Assembly (NCBI GenBank): GCA_022826535.1
Contig: JAJDUS010000006.1
Span: forward strand, 1 to 64,000
Length of the DNA: 64,000 bases
Reading direction: 5' to 3'
Source of the DNA: Prochlorococcaceae cyanobacterium jk18x1bzbins.87
GTDB lineage: Bacteria; Cyanobacteriota; Cyanobacteriia; PCC-6307; Cyanobiaceae
Shown here piece by piece: positions 52,929-64,000 of the stretch. The notes below the pieces were generated by a model. That model made no database searches and had not been told where the DNA came from. It saw only the letters and a program-made list of their open reading frames with translations. The number at the start of each line of letters is the position of its first letter. The first letter of the stretch is position 1. A program made the translations under genes and the position numbers.

Positions 52929-54677
52929 TCAGTCCCCGTCTGGTCTGGGGATTGCGGTGCCCTGCCCCCTGAAGCGGCGGCGGAGCAACCGCAACAACTC
53001 CTCCGCCTCAGACACCCCCAGGTGCTGGGCCAGAAGGCCATAGCTCACCAAGCCCAGGCCAGCAGAGGCCATGAGTTCCAACACGCCACCCACAAATCCT
53101 TGGGGCCAAGCCACCAGTTGACTTGCCACCAGGGCCGCCAGGACCCCCGCGGCTGTGGCCAGCAGCAGCGCCAGACCATCCCGCAGCAGCGCCCCCCAAG
53201 GGAGTGGGCGACCATGGCGCTTCAGGCTGATCATCAGCACCAAGGCTGCGCTCATGTTGACCCCCATGGTGGCCAGCACCAGCCCCGCCGCCCCAAAGTT
53301 GAAGGGCAGCAGTGGCCCAGCCGGGGTCAGCCCCCCTGTGAGACCCCAATCCAACACAGCGTTGAGGCCAATGCTCACCGCTGCAACGAGAAAGGGGGTG
53401 ACGGCATCTTCCAAGGCATAGAAGGCCCGCACCAACACATCCCTGACCAGGTAAGCGGGCATCCCCAGGCCATAGGCCACCAGCAGGGTCCCCACCATCT
53501 CCGCCGCCCGGCTGTCAAAGGCGCCATGGCCATAGACGGTGCGGGTCAGTGGTTCCGCCAGCACCATGAGCATTGCACCCATGGGCAACATGGCGGCAAT
53601 GCTCACCATGAGGCCCCAGCGCAGTTGCCTGCAGAAGCCCTCCCCATCGGCGGCCCGCACCAGACGGGACAGGGTCGGGAGCAATGGCACCAGCACCATG
53701 CTGGAGACAATACCCAGTGGTGTTTGCACCAGCAAATTGGCGTAGCTCAGCCCGGCGGCCACCCCCTGCTGGGGCAGGAGGGATGCGAAGAAGAGATCTG
53801 TAACGACGGCGATATAGAGCATTCCTGAGGACAAGGTGGCAGGACCCATGAGCCGCAGTACCTCCCATACCCCCGCATCCCGCCAGTTCCAGCGCAGCCG
53901 CGGCCAGCCCAACCCCAGTCGACCCATGGCCGGCAACTGCACCAGCCACTGCAAGAGCCCACCCAGTGTGGTGGAAATGCCGAGAACGATGCCCCCCAGC
54001 AGGGCGTGTTCAGGGGCGTCAAGGTCTCCTCCCAGTTGCCACCAAAGCCAGCCCAGCCCCGCCAGAATTGCCCCGCTGGACAGGAGGGGGCTCAGGGAAG
54101 GAAGCCAAAACGCATCAGCGGCATTGAGGGCGCCAAAGCCAAGACCCACCAATCCAGCCACCAGCGCCAAGGGGGCCATGAGTCGCACCTGAAGTACAGC
54201 CAACTGGCGCATGGTTTCCTTTCCTGCCAGGGTCAGGCCGGGAGCTGTGATGTCAATAATGGGTTCGGCCCCCAGGACCAGCGCCAGAGTCACCAGCAAC
54301 AGCGCCGCCCCCAGCATGGTGTTGACAGTCTCCAGAAGCCGCCGGGCCTGTTGACGGTCTCTCTTGGCCAACACCGACACCATGGCGCTATGGAAGGGTC
54401 CGTTGATTCCCCCCAGCAGGATCAGCAGGAATCCGGGGACCACATAGGCATAGTTGTAGGCGTCATAGGCCGGGCCAATGCCCAAGGCTGCCGCCAGGGC
54501 CACTTGGCGCACCAGCCCCCCCAGTTTACTCAAGCTGGTGGCGGCTCCAACAATCAGCCCAATCCGGCCGAGGGAACGTGCAGAGGGGGAATGGGCCATG
54601 GGGGGCTGCCACTGGTGCAGGATAGCTGGGTGCGGAATGGGGGCCGGGAATGGGTCAGACAGAGACGGAGCAGTCAC
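52929..54677 (-). CDS. murJ: lipid II flippase MurJ/MviN (true start likely near 54600)
   Basis: SLGRIGLIVGAATSLSKLGGLVRQVALAAALG; 14-TM MOP-type pattern; PLGIVSSMVLVPLLPTLSRL. Confidence 0.92.
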   Translation of the reverse strand: MTAPSLSDPFPAPIPHPAILHQWQPPMAHSPSARSLGRIGLIVGAATSLSKLGGLVRQVALAAALGIGPAYDAYNYAYVVPGFLLILLGGINGPFHSAMVSVLAKRDRQQARRLLETVNTMLGAALLLVTLALVLGAEPIIDITAPGLTLAGKETMRQLAVLQVRLMAPLALVAGLVGLGFGALNAADAFWLPSLSPLLSSGAILAGLGWLWWQLGGDLDAPEHALLGGIVLGISTTLGGLLQWLVQLPAMGRLGLGWPRLRWNWRDAGVWEVLRLMGPATLSSGMLYIAVVTDLFFASLLPQQGVAAGLSYANLLVQTPLGIVSSMVLVPLLPTLSRLVRAADGEGFCRQLRWGLMVSIAAMLPMGAMLMVLAEPLTRTVYGHGAFDSRAAEMVGTLLVAYGLGMPAYLVRDVLVRAFYALEDAVTPFLVAAVSIGLNAVLDWGLTGGLTPAGPLLPFNFGAAGLVLATMGVNMSAALVLMISLKRHGRPLPWGALLRDGLALLLATAAGVLAALVASQLVAWPQGFVGGVLELMASAGLGLVSYGLLAQHLGVSEAEELLRLLRRRFRGQGTAIPRPDGD

Positions 54678-55429
54678 GCCAGGTGTTGTCCTTTGACCCC
54701 CTCACCGAAGGGGTCCTGCTGCGGCGCTACCGGCGCTTCCTGGCAGATGTGCGGCTGGCTGACGGGACGGAGGTGACGGCCCACTGTCCCAATACGGGTC
54801 CCATGACCGGGGTCTGTCAGGTGGGCTCCCCGGTACGCATCCGCCATGACCCCAGCCCCCACCGAAAACTGGCCTGGACCTGGGAGCAGATCCAGGTCTG
54901 CGGTGATGGAGAGCAGCCTGAGTGGGTGGGCATCAACACCGCCCTGCCCAACCGTCTACTGGAGCAGGTCATTCGTCAAGGGAGGCTGGACGCCCAGCTT
55001 GGCCCCTACGAAACCATCCGCCGGGAGGTGGCCTACGGCCGCCAGAAGAAGAGCCGCATTGACCTGCTGGTTGAGGGTGGAGAGCGCCCCGTCTATCTGG
55101 AGGTCAAGAACACCACATGGAGGGAGGGGCCAGTCGCCTTGTTCCCGGATACGGTGACCCAGCGGGGGCAGAAGCACCTGCAGGACCTCGTGGATGTGCT
55201 GCCCACGGCCCGGGCCATGCTGTTGCTGTGTGTCAACCGCAGCGACTGCCCCAGCTTTGCGCCCGGCGATCATGCTGATCCCCGCTATGGAGAGCTGTTC
55301 CGCACGGCGCGCAGCGCTGGGGTTGAGGTGTATGCGCCGCGCTTTGCCCACCGGAGGGATGGGGTGGACTGGTGTGGGCTGGCAACGGTTCTGGATCATC
55401 AACCTGATGCTCCTGCCCTAGGGAAATAA
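54650..55429 (+). CDS. sfsA: sugar fermentation stimulation protein homolog
   Basis: LLRRYRRFLADVRLADGTEVTAHCPNTGPMTG; SRIDLLVEGGERPVYLEVKNTTW. Confidence 0.92.
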   Translation: MGQTETEQSRQVLSFDPLTEGVLLRRYRRFLADVRLADGTEVTAHCPNTGPMTGVCQVGSPVRIRHDPSPHRKLAWTWEQIQVCGDGEQPEWVGINTALPNRLLEQVIRQGRLDAQLGPYETIRREVAYGRQKKSRIDLLVEGGERPVYLEVKNTTWREGPVALFPDTVTQRGQKHLQDLVDVLPTARAMLLLCVNRSDCPSFAPGDHADPRYGELFRTARSAGVEVYAPRFAHRRDGVDWCGLATVLDHQPDAPALGK

Positions 55430-55449
55430 GGCCGTGGCGCTGTCCTGGG

Positions 55450-57039
55450 GTGAAATCCTGTAGCAGTGGCTACAAAACTTCCTCCTCCGGGCCTGCAATG
55501 TGTCGCAAGAGTTGGCGACATTCGCCGACGCCTCTTCTCTTTGCACGTGCTTTATTTCGTATGACGCTTGCAATGCATCGCCCGCGAGTGACCGCGGCCC
55601 AGCAGTTGGCCCAGAAGAGCCTGTTAAACGGTGTCGCTCAACTGACTGAATTCATCACCAAGGGCTCTTTCAACCGGTTGGCCTGGTTGGCCTGCGCGCC
55701 CTTGGGCCTCCTGGGCCTGGGCCTGTTTAATCTTGCCGCCAAGGCCCAGGAGGCCACGGCAGCCGCTGAGCCGGAAATCAGCGCCGCCTTCCTGGCCAAC
55801 AATCTCTGGTTGCTGATCGCCACCATCCTCGTCATTTTCATGAATGCGGGTTTTGCCATGGTGGAGGCGGGGATGTGCCGACAGAAGAATGCCGTCAACA
55901 TCCTGGCGAAGAACCTTTTCGTGTTTGCCTTGGCGGTGAGCGCCTACTGGCTCATGGGCTACTCCATCATGTATGGGGAGTCCATAGCCGGTGGATGGCT
56001 GTATTGGAACCAGTTCTTCTTTGATCCCTACGTCTCGCCAGAGACCATTGCCGAAGCAGGGCTGGTGCCGACGGTAGACTTCCTCTTCCAGGCGGCCTTT
56101 GCCGGCACCGCCGCCACCATCGTTTCCGGCTTGGTGGCGGAGCGGATCAAGTTTGGCGAGTTCGTGATCTTTTCCCTGGTGCTGACCGGGATCATTTACC
56201 CAATCTCGGGAAGCTGGCAGTGGAACGGCGGCTGGCTCTCGGAAATGGGCTTTATCGATTTTGCCGGCTCTTCCATTGTTCACTCCGTGGGCGCTTGGGC
56301 CGGTGTTGTTGGCGCTGCTCTCCTGGGTCCCAGGATTGGCAAGTTCGTTAATGGTCAGGCCCAGGCCATCCCTGGTCATAACATGGGAATTGCCACCTTG
56401 GGCTGCCTGGTGCTCTGGATTGGCTGGTATGGCTTTAACCCGGGCTCCGAGCTGGCCATGGACCAGTACGTGCCCTTTGTTGCCGTGACCACCACCCTGG
56501 CAGCCGCTGGCGGGGGCATTGGCGCGGCCCTGCTGTCCAAGATCACATCCGGCAAGCCCGACCTGACCATGATCATCAATGGCATCCTGGCGGGTCTGGT
56601 GAGCATTACCGCCGGCTGCGGCAACATGACCCTGGTGGGCTCATGGGTGGCTGGCTTTATTGGCGGTCTCATCGTGGTGGTCTCCGTTGGCATTCTGGAC
56701 AACATTGGCATTGACGACCCCGTCGGTGCATTCTCCGTTCACGGCACCTGTGGCATCTGGGGAACACTGGTGATTGGCCTCTGGGGTGTTGAGGGCATGG
56801 ATGCCGGAGCCGCTGGAATCGGCCTGCTCAATGGCGGCGGCTTGGGCCAACTGGGTTTTCAGATCGTGGGCGTCCTGGCCTATGGCATCTGGACCGTGGT
56901 GACCTGCTTCATCGCTTGGAAGATCATTGGCGCTATCTTCGGCGGCATTCGGGTGACCGAAGAGGAAGAGCTCACGGGTCTGGATATCGGCGAGCACGGC
57001 ATGGAGGCCTACCCGGAGTTTGCATCCAGCAACAGTTGA
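55450..57039 (+). CDS. amtB: ammonium transporter (start likely internal, near 55561)
   Basis: [76 protein letters not shown]. Confidence 0.95.
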   Translation: MKSCSSGYKTSSSGPAMCRKSWRHSPTPLLFARALFRMTLAMHRPRVTAAQQLAQKSLLNGVAQLTEFITKGSFNRLAWLACAPLGLLGLGLFNLAAKAQEATAAAEPEISAAFLANNLWLLIATILVIFMNAGFAMVEAGMCRQKNAVNILAKNLFVFALAVSAYWLMGYSIMYGESIAGGWLYWNQFFFDPYVSPETIAEAGLVPTVDFLFQAAFAGTAATIVSGLVAERIKFGEFVIFSLVLTGIIYPISGSWQWNGGWLSEMGFIDFAGSSIVHSVGAWAGVVGAALLGPRIGKFVNGQAQAIPGHNMGIATLGCLVLWIGWYGFNPGSELAMDQYVPFVAVTTTLAAAGGGIGAALLSKITSGKPDLTMIINGILAGLVSITAGCGNMTLVGSWVAGFIGGLIVVVSVGILDNIGIDDPVGAFSVHGTCGIWGTLVIGLWGVEGMDAGAAGIGLLNGGGLGQLGFQIVGVLAYGIWTVVTCFIAWKIIGAIFGGIRVTEEEELTGLDIGEHGMEAYPEFASSNS

Positions 57040-57132
57040 GCTGTTTTGAACCCGTTGTTCCGAACTTGGCGCCAGGGTCCAGCATCAGGTCGCTTCTTTT
57101 CCTGACTTCCCTTGGTACCCCCCATCAAAAGG

Positions 57133-57163
57133 CTCCGGACTATCCTGGTCCGGGGTCTTTTTT
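57133..57163 (+). terminator. Rho-independent terminator after amtB
   Basis: ctCCGGACtatcctgGTCCGGggtctttttt. Confidence 0.82.
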
Positions 57164-57206
57164 CCTGCTTTGCCCATACACTGCTCACCTATCCTGCTGT
57201 GCTGCT

Positions 57207-58436
57207 GTGGCTGAAATCATTGATACTCAGGCATTCCGCCGCACGCTCCACCACTCCGGCAACTACAACCGCCGTGGCTTTGGCCGAGCCAACGAAGTGG
57301 CGGGCACTCTGGAAAATGCCTACCAGTGCGACCTGATCCAGCAGATTCGTGCCAACAACTACAAGCTCACCCAGGGCCACCTCACCATTCACCTGGCTGA
57401 GGCCTTCGGTTTTTGCTGGGGCGTGGAGCGGGCCGTGGCCATGGCCTATGAGACCCGGCGCCATTTCCCCCAGGAGCGCATTTGGATTACCAACGAGATT
57501 ATCCATAATCCCTCTGTCAACCGCCATCTGCGCCAGATGGGTGTGTTGTTCATCCCGATTATCGAGGGACGCAAGGATTTTTCAGCGGTGGAGCAGGGGG
57601 ATGTGGTCATCCTCCCCGCCTTTGGCGCCACGGTGGATGAGATGCAGTTGCTCAACGAGCGCCAATGCACCATCGTGGACACCACCTGTCCATGGGTGTC
57701 CAAAGTGTGGAGCGCCGTGGAACGCCACAAGAAGAGGGAGTTCACCTCCATCATCCATGGCAAGGTGAAGCATGAGGAAACCATGGCCACCAGTTCCTTT
57801 GCCGGCACCTACCTGGTGGTGCTTAACCTGGAGGAAGCCCATGTGGTGTGTGAATACATCCTCTCCGGTGGGGATCGCCAGGTGTTTCTGGAGCGCTTCA
57901 AAAACGCCTGCTCTCCTGGATTTGACCCCGATAGGGATCTGGTTCGGTTAGGGGTAGCCAATCAAACCACCATGTTGAAGACGGAAACGGAAGCCATTGG
58001 CCGGTTGTTTGAGCAGACCCTATTGCGTCGCTACGGCCCCACATCCCTGAAGGAACACTTTCTAGCCTTTAACACCATCTGTGATGCAACCCAGGAGCGG
58101 CAGGACGCCATGTTTTCCCTGGTGGAGGAAAAGCTGGACCTCATGGTTGTCATCGGTGGTTACAACTCCTCCAACACCACCCATCTGCAGGAAATCGCCA
58201 TGGAGCGGGGCATTCTCTCCCTCCACATTGACGCTCCCGAGCGCATTGGCCCTGGCAACGCCATTGAACACAAACCTCTCGGGCAGAACCTGGAGCGGCT
58301 CTCCCCCTTCCTGCCGGAAGGGGAGATCACCGTAGGCGTCACCTCAGGCGCATCAACCCCTGATCGGGTTGTGGGGGAAACCATCCGCGCTCTGTTTGAA
58401 ATTGCCAACGATGGCTTGTCCCAAGAAGGGTTTTGA
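57207..58436 (+). CDS. ispH: 4-hydroxy-3-methylbut-2-enyl diphosphate reductase (GTG start)
   Basis: [60 protein letters not shown]. Confidence 0.95.
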   Translation: MAEIIDTQAFRRTLHHSGNYNRRGFGRANEVAGTLENAYQCDLIQQIRANNYKLTQGHLTIHLAEAFGFCWGVERAVAMAYETRRHFPQERIWITNEIIHNPSVNRHLRQMGVLFIPIIEGRKDFSAVEQGDVVILPAFGATVDEMQLLNERQCTIVDTTCPWVSKVWSAVERHKKREFTSIIHGKVKHEETMATSSFAGTYLVVLNLEEAHVVCEYILSGGDRQVFLERFKNACSPGFDPDRDLVRLGVANQTTMLKTETEAIGRLFEQTLLRRYGPTSLKEHFLAFNTICDATQERQDAMFSLVEEKLDLMVVIGGYNSSNTTHLQEIAMERGILSLHIDAPERIGPGNAIEHKPLGQNLERLSPFLPEGEITVGVTSGASTPDRVVGETIRALFEIANDGLSQEGF

Positions 58437-58439
58437 GCG

Positions 58440-58901
58440 TCAGCGCTCCACCCAAATCCTGTTGACGATCTCCATGCCCGTCAGGGCTTGCCAGAGGAAG
58501 AGGGTCATGACGCCCATGTTCAGCCCCACATGGGCTTTTCGCGCCACCGTATTGCCCTGCTGCATCAGGGGTGCGAGAGCCGCAGCCAGAGCGATCATGC
58601 AGGCCATGGCGGCGCCTGTCAGCAGATGGGGACCCACAAACAGCTTGCCGTTGTTCAGATAGGTGACCCCCATGCCAACGAAGGTTCCCAACACCATCAA
58701 GGCCAGAACAAGGGATCCCGTAAGAAAATGACGCTGGCTCACCTTGCTCTTGGCCAATTGTTTGCGCAGCTCCGCATCCTTCGTGGTGCGCAGTGCTTTG
58801 CTGCGGATTCCCAAGAACAGGGCATAGCCACTCAAGGCCAGGAGGGTCCACATTATGAAGGGGTGGACAAAGTTGAGGCTGAAGCCAATGGTCTCCGGCA
58901 T
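58440..58901 (-). CDS. DUF4079-like membrane protein
   Basis: HPFIMWTLLALSGYALFLGIRSKALRTTKDAELRKQLAKSKVSQRHFLTGSLVLALMVLGTFVGM. Confidence 0.75.
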   Translation of the reverse strand: MPETIGFSLNFVHPFIMWTLLALSGYALFLGIRSKALRTTKDAELRKQLAKSKVSQRHFLTGSLVLALMVLGTFVGMGVTYLNNGKLFVGPHLLTGAAMACMIALAAALAPLMQQGNTVARKAHVGLNMGVMTLFLWQALTGMEIVNRIWVER

Positions 58902-58973
58902 GGGGAGGTCAGGGGCATGGTCGCTGGTTCAAGTTAGGAACTTACCGCCTGACATGTGCCTTAAGGCACGGCC

Positions 58974-60506
58974 CTAATGGAGAAAATGACGGCGACCCGT
59001 GCAGATCATCACCAAACCATGGGCATTGCAGGTCGCAACAGACCCCTCATCCCGCTTGCTGCCACCGGGCTGAATGAGTGCGCGGATGCCGGCAGCGGCA
59101 GCCAACTGCACCGTATCGGAGAAGGGGAAAAAGCCATCACTGGCCAGCACAGCACCGTGGGCCCCCTCTCCAGCCGCCGCCAGGGCCAGCTTCGCCGCAC
59201 CAACGCGATTCATTTGCCCCGCACCGATGCCGAGGGTCTGCTGATCCTTGGACACCACAATGGCGTTGGAGCGCACATGACGCACCACCCGCCAGGCAAA
59301 GTCCAACTCCGCCAGGAGTGGAGCATCGGGCTGTGCTGTGGTGACCACCTGCCAACTGGAATGATCTACAGGCCCCTGGTCCCGCTGCTGCACCAGAACG
59401 CCCCCCAGGATGGTGCGCAGTTGCTGGCTGGATGCGGCGGCAATTGCCCCAGGGTCTATGGCAAGAAGACGCAGATTGGGCTTCCGGGCCAGGCCCTCAA
59501 GCGCCTCTGCTGTAACGCCAGGGGCCACCACGCACTCCACAAAAATGGCAGCCAACTGAGCGGCGGCGGCGGTATCCAGGGGCTGGTTCACCGCCACAAC
59601 ACTGCCGAAGGCAGACACCGCATCCGCCGCCAAGGCCCGCTGCAGCGCCGTGGCCAGATCGGCCCCGGTGGCCACGCCACAGGGATTGGTGTGCTTCACC
59701 ACCACAGCAGCAGCCTGGTCCGGTGGAAATTCCTGCACACCGGTGAGGGCAGCGTCCAGATCCAGCAGATTGTTAAAGCTCAGTTGCTTGCCCTGAAGCT
59801 GCCGAGCGGCGCCCCAGCCAACCTGGGATTCCCCGTACCAAAGTGCGGGCTGATGGGGGTTTTCCCCATAGCGCAAGCACTGGCGCTGTGGCAGGGTCAA
59901 CTGCAACTGGTCCGGTTCCTCCAGTTGGGCGCCCAACCACTGGCTGATGACAGAATCATAGTGGGCAACGTGACGAAAGGCCGACAAGGCCCAATGGCGA
60001 CGATGCTGAAGATCCACGCCACCAGCGGCCAGGGCCTCCAGGAAGGGTACATATTGGCTGGGCGCTGTCAGCACACTGACATGGGCATGGTTTTTGGCGG
60101 CGGCCCTGACCATGGCTGGCCCGCCAATATCAATGACCTCAATGGCCTGATCCCAAGTCACCGTGGACCCCGCCACCGTTGCTTCAAAGGGGTAGAGATT
60201 AACCACCACCAGATCAATGGGGACAATGCCCTGGCCTTGCAGATCCGCCAGGTGCTCCGGCTTGTGACGGTCCGCCAGGATACCGCCATGGATGTGGGGA
60301 TGTAGCGTTTTGACCCGACCGTTGAGCAACGCCGGAGCGCCGGTGTGATCCGCCACGGCGGTGACCGTCAAGCCCGCCTCCCCCTGTAGGAGTTGGGCCG
60401 TTCCCCCACTGCAGATCAACTGGAAACCATGGCGCTGCTGTAAGGTTGTGGCCAAATGGACCAGGCCGGTTTTATCAGAGACGCTGAGCAGTGCAGTGGG
60501 AGCCAT
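58974..60506 (-). CDS. purH: bifunctional AICAR formyltransferase/IMP cyclohydrolase
   Basis: ALLSVSDKTGLVHLATTLQ; NGRVKTLHPHIHGGILADR; VVVKHTNPCGVATG; ASDGFFPFSDTVQLAAAAG. Confidence 0.96.
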   Translation of the reverse strand: MAPTALLSVSDKTGLVHLATTLQQRHGFQLICSGGTAQLLQGEAGLTVTAVADHTGAPALLNGRVKTLHPHIHGGILADRHKPEHLADLQGQGIVPIDLVVVNLYPFEATVAGSTVTWDQAIEVIDIGGPAMVRAAAKNHAHVSVLTAPSQYVPFLEALAAGGVDLQHRRHWALSAFRHVAHYDSVISQWLGAQLEEPDQLQLTLPQRQCLRYGENPHQPALWYGESQVGWGAARQLQGKQLSFNNLLDLDAALTGVQEFPPDQAAAVVVKHTNPCGVATGADLATALQRALAADAVSAFGSVVAVNQPLDTAAAAQLAAIFVECVVAPGVTAEALEGLARKPNLRLLAIDPGAIAAASSQQLRTILGGVLVQQRDQGPVDHSSWQVVTTAQPDAPLLAELDFAWRVVRHVRSNAIVVSKDQQTLGIGAGQMNRVGAAKLALAAAGEGAHGAVLASDGFFPFSDTVQLAAAAGIRALIQPGGSKRDEGSVATCNAHGLVMICTGRRHFLH

Positions 60507-60561
60507 GGGCCCATTCGGACAGAGGACATGCTAGAGAAGCGCCAGAGCAACCTAGCGGACT

Positions 60562-61210
60562 GTGGCTGAGGAAACGATGTTACGGTGGGGCAAGCCCGGA
60601 CCTGGTCGTTTGGTTTTGCTCCATGGCTGGGGCGCCAACGGCCAGGATCTGTTGCCCCTTGGCATACACCTCATGGAGGGCCTGGGGGATGTAGTGGCCT
60701 TGGAAGCTCCGGAACCTCATCCCCATGTGCATGGCGGGCGACAGTGGTATCCTCTGACCCAAGAGGCACAGGAGCAGGGCTGGCCTGGTGTGCCCAGTGC
60801 CCTGGCCACAATCAACCATCACTTGGTCTGCTTGCAGCAAGAGTACCCATGGCCCCGAACCGCTTTGCTGGGCTTTTCCCAGGGGGCTGCCATGGTCTTG
60901 GAAGCTGCCGTTGATAAGCCCTTGGCGGGGGTAGTGGCTTGCAGTGGGTATCCCCATGGCCATCCACCCGTTGCAGGGGATTGGTGCCCCAGTTCTGCTG
61001 ATCCATGGCCAGAGCGACCCGGTGGTTCCCTTGAAAGCCAGCCTGGGCCTCCAGCAACGTCTGGAGGCCCAGGGATGTGATGTTGCCCTGCGAAGCTTCG
61101 CGGCTGGTCACACCATTCCATCGGAGGCCCTTGCGCCAATCCGTCAGTTTCTTGAGCGGTGCTTCATGCCCACGTCAGGTGAAATCTCCGCATTGAAGGC
61201 CAAGGCGTAG
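60562..61210 (+). pseudogene. phospholipase/carboxylesterase-family hydrolase split by a frameshift
   Basis: Frame 1 has the nucleophile elbow ALLGFSQGAAMVLEAAVDKPLAGVVACSGYPHG; frame 2 has PVLLIHGQSDPVVPL...FAAGHTIPSEALAPIRQFL; the switch falls near 60960-60985. Confidence 0.82.
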
Positions 61211-61263
61211 GCCCAGGGAAGGGGCTGGTTCCGGTGGCGTTGGGTCAGCGGTGTGGAGCGTTC

Positions 61264-61632
61264 CTAGACGAAGGCGTAGTCATAGTCTTCCATTTCGTCC
61301 CAGTCGTCGGAGATATTCTCGAGACCAGCATAAATGGTGTCTTCGCCAACGCTTTCTACAATTGTTTTCAAGGAAGGAAAAAGAAAATGGTTTTCCGCGG
61401 CGTAATGGGCGCTAAACACCCCTTTCTCAGCCAAGAAGAAACGATCTGTTGTATGCTCGTTGCGCCGCACGTTGATCAGCGCAGGGGGCTTCAGTTCTTG
61501 GGTGGCAATGTAATGGCGGGCCGCCGTCACAGGCTTCAACTCGCCAGTATCCAGGTGGAATGAAGGCACATAGGAGAGAACCCGCTGGCCGGCCAGTCGC
61601 CGACGACTGACCCGCTTCCTTTTTTTTGACAT
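61264..61632 (-). CDS. DUF3155-like protein
   Basis: MSKKRKRVSRRRLAGQRVLSYVPSFHLDTGELKPVTAARHYIATQELKPPALINVRRNEHTTDRFFLAEKG. Confidence 0.8.
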   Translation of the reverse strand: MSKKRKRVSRRRLAGQRVLSYVPSFHLDTGELKPVTAARHYIATQELKPPALINVRRNEHTTDRFFLAEKGVFSAHYAAENHFLFPSLKTIVESVGEDTIYAGLENISDDWDEMEDYDYAFV

Positions 61633-61815
61633 AGAAAAATGGCCGGAATTCGGGATTCCTTTGCCCATGAACAACGGTGCCTAGGCTAAAGCATTTTTGT
61701 GATTCCAGCAAGGGTTCCGCGATGCATCGTTAGGGGCCAGGTGTAATGCAGAGGGGAACGGTGACATGGGCCTGATTTTTCCTAGTCTGCATGGAAAGTT
61801 TCTGCACAACCCCTG

Positions 61816-62982
61816 GTGGCCCTTGGCGTTTCTGCTGATTATCGGTCCCTAGCCCAGCATTTGTTGGAGTCCTTTGCCAGTGGCGGTGAGTTGCGCTGCC
61901 TGGCTGTGTACATGGCCCTCAGCGATGCCTCAGGCCTGCTGCACCTGGAGGCCGTGGCCTGCTGGCCTGCTGGCCTCCAGCGCCTGCCAGAGTCCCTGAG
62001 CGACCCGGCTTTACAGGTTCCGGAGCAGGGACGGCGTTGGCTGCCCTTGCGCAATGGCAACCACCTGCTGGGGGCCCTGTTGGTGGAAACTGCGGCCTTA
62101 TCCTGGCCGGATTCCTTCTCCCAACGGCTCGGCCACCTGGCCATAGCCCTGGCCACAGCCCGCACCTTGGATCTTCGCTATGAAAATATGGCGCTGGATC
62201 TGGAGCACCTCAAGAGACAACAGACCGAGCGGGAGCACCAGTTGGCAGCCCTGACCCACCAAATGCGTAACCCCCTGGCGGCTCTGCGCACTATCGCCCA
62301 GTTGCTGCGCCGGCGACTGAATCAGGATTCCAAACACCAACACCTGGTGACCAGTCTTTTGGATGAGGGCCAGCAGTTGGAGCATTACCTGAAGGCACTG
62401 GAACAATTGCCCCGTCAGCGCCTGAGCACAGAACTGGAGAAGCCTCGCCTGCTGCCCCCCTTCCGCTCCAGCCGGGTGGACGGTCAACTGCAGGAGCGTC
62501 TCCCCCCCTTGCTGCGCCGGGCCCAGTCCAGTTGTGAAGCCTCGGGACACCCTTGGCATCAACCCCAAGCATTGCCCCAGTGGACGGGGGATGTGGACGC
62601 CGTGGCGGAAATTCTTGCCAATCTCATTGAAAATGCCCTCCGCTATGCCCCACCACAGGTGCCCATCGGGTTTTGCTGGTCTACCGACACTGAAGCAGTG
62701 CAGTTGCTGTTGTGGGACGGTGGTTGCCCCATTCCTGAGCCGGAGCGGGAGCGGATTTTTTGCCAAGGCCAGCGGGGCACCACCGGCGCTGGCCACCAAG
62801 GTACAGGCTATGGCCTCAGTCTTGGCCGCCAGTTGGCCCGGAGCCTGGGGGGCGCCTTGACGTTGATTACCCAACCGCAGCTATTGTGTTCCGAGGCCAC
62901 ACCCCAAGGCAACGGCTTCCTGCTCACCCTGCCGACTTCCCCTCAGGTAATCCCCACAGGCGCCGCCAAAGCCAGGCCATAG
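61816..62982 (+). CDS. sensor histidine kinase
   Basis: H-box LAALTHQMRNPLAALRTIAQLLRRRL; N-box ILANLIENALRYAP; G-box GTGYGLSLGRQLARSLGG. Confidence 0.9.
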   Translation: MALGVSADYRSLAQHLLESFASGGELRCLAVYMALSDASGLLHLEAVACWPAGLQRLPESLSDPALQVPEQGRRWLPLRNGNHLLGALLVETAALSWPDSFSQRLGHLAIALATARTLDLRYENMALDLEHLKRQQTEREHQLAALTHQMRNPLAALRTIAQLLRRRLNQDSKHQHLVTSLLDEGQQLEHYLKALEQLPRQRLSTELEKPRLLPPFRSSRVDGQLQERLPPLLRRAQSSCEASGHPWHQPQALPQWTGDVDAVAEILANLIENALRYAPPQVPIGFCWSTDTEAVQLLLWDGGCPIPEPERERIFCQGQRGTTGAGHQGTGYGLSLGRQLARSLGGALTLITQPQLLCSEATPQGNGFLLTLPTSPQVIPTGAAKARP

Positions 62983-63764
62983 AGCCAGAGGCAAGCGGTG
63001 GCGCTCCACTCCAGCGTGGCCCCCAGGCTGTCGCCACTCTGCCCCCCTAGCAGATGACCCAGGATCAGTGTCACCACAATGCTCGCCACGCCCCCCAGGA
63101 GCACCCAGAGACCAAAGCCAAGGCTGAAGCCCACCAGGAGCAGGCTGGAGGGCAGCAGCTCCCAGGCCAATGCCTGCTGTTGGGCGGCATGGTGGGCGCC
63201 GCTGCCCCCCAGACGTAAGGGCGGCCACCAGGCCAGCGCCAGCAGAGGCGCCGTGCGGGCCCACACCGCCACGGTCAACAGGACGGCCACCATGGGTCCA
63301 TCAGCCTCCGCCAGCCAAAGCCATCCCCCAAATCGCAACAGCAGCAAGGCCGCCACCGCCATCACCCCCATGGCCCCCACCCGACTGTCGGCCATGGCTT
63401 TGCGTCGTGCGGAGCCGGCACTAAGGCCATCCGCCGTATCCATGACGCCATCCAGATGCAAGCCCCCCGTAAGACCCACCTCCACAACCATCAGCAGGCT
63501 GATGCCGCTGGTGATCGGCAGATGGAACGGCTCCACCAGTTGCCAGAGCAGTCCTTGAATCAGGGCAATGGCGACACCCACCAACGGGGCGAACCGCGCA
63601 ATGCGCCCAAACCGTGGCCGCACCAATGGCAGGGGGGGAAGGCGAGAATAAAACATCCAACTGCCCGCCAAGTCGTTCCACCAGTGGCCAGGAGACGGAT
63701 CAGGCACGGGCTGATGGGGCCAGAGTAGGGCCAACGCTCCACCCCAGCCTAGGGTGCGGTCCAT
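62943..63764 (-). CDS. cobS: adenosylcobinamide-GDP ribazoletransferase
   Basis: [69 protein letters not shown]. Confidence 0.93.
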   Translation of the reverse strand: MDRTLGWGGALALLWPHQPVPDPSPGHWWNDLAGSWMFYSRLPPLPLVRPRFGRIARFAPLVGVAIALIQGLLWQLVEPFHLPITSGISLLMVVEVGLTGGLHLDGVMDTADGLSAGSARRKAMADSRVGAMGVMAVAALLLLRFGGWLWLAEADGPMVAVLLTVAVWARTAPLLALAWWPPLRLGGSGAHHAAQQQALAWELLPSSLLLVGFSLGFGLWVLLGGVASIVVTLILGHLLGGQSGDSLGATLEWSATACLWLYGLALAAPVGIT

Positions 63765-64000
63765 GGGTTTTCGTTTTGCAATCCGCCACCGCTGCCCTGT
63801 GACCCAAGCCCGTCTGGGACAACTGCAGACACCCCACGGCCCGGTGGAGACGCCCCGCTTCATGCCGGTAGGCACCAGCGCCACCGTGAAAGGCCTGACC
63901 ACGGAGCAACTGGGCCAGACCCAGGCGCAGATGATTTTAGCCAACGCCTACCACCTCCACCTGCAGCCTGGTGAAGACTGCGTTGCCGCAGCAGGGGGTC
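63763..64000 (+). CDS. tgt: queuine tRNA-ribosyltransferase, 5' part (truncated by the window end)
   Basis: [73 protein letters not shown]. Confidence 0.94.
   Translation, partial: MGFRFAIRHRCPVTQARLGQLQTPHGPVETPRFMPVGTSATVKGLTTEQLGQTQAQMILANAYHLHLQPGEDCVAAAGG

Noticed and set aside
58977-60305. 442-aa plus-strand ORF opposite purH
   Set aside because: Antisense shadow; purH motifs are conclusive

Overview
This 64 kb window is GC-rich chromosomal DNA from an oxygenic picocyanobacterium of the marine Synechococcus/Prochlorococcus type. Diagnostic genes are psbB-psbT, psbM, psbZ, petM, ycf39, ycf46, ycf35, amtB and the Ni-SOD pair sodN-sodX. Most of it is ordinary core gene content: gyrB, miaA, infC, cysE, secA, mutS, metK, rpsA, nrdR, ilvH, the yidC-rnpA-rpmH cluster, murJ, ispH, purH, tgt start, three tRNAs and the SRP RNA. 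Between core genes lie decayed insertion sequences (two IS5-superfamily types and an IS200/IS605 TnpB relic), disrupted genes (mscS with an in-frame amber codon, an esterase split by a frameshift), a partial duplicate of ycf39, a 103-bp inverted dispersed repeat and a 7-bp VNTR. This looks like a picocyanobacterial genome undergoing erosion, as in a host-associated lineage; the lineage assignment is an inference. The best candidate for an under-described system is the minus-strand set ycf46 / 41-aa membrane ORF / HEAT-repeat protein / DUF2997 / ycf35 / ferredoxin at 41.6-45.7 kb. I see no CRISPR array, prophage or classical defence island. All family calls come from reading the protein sequences; no database search was run.
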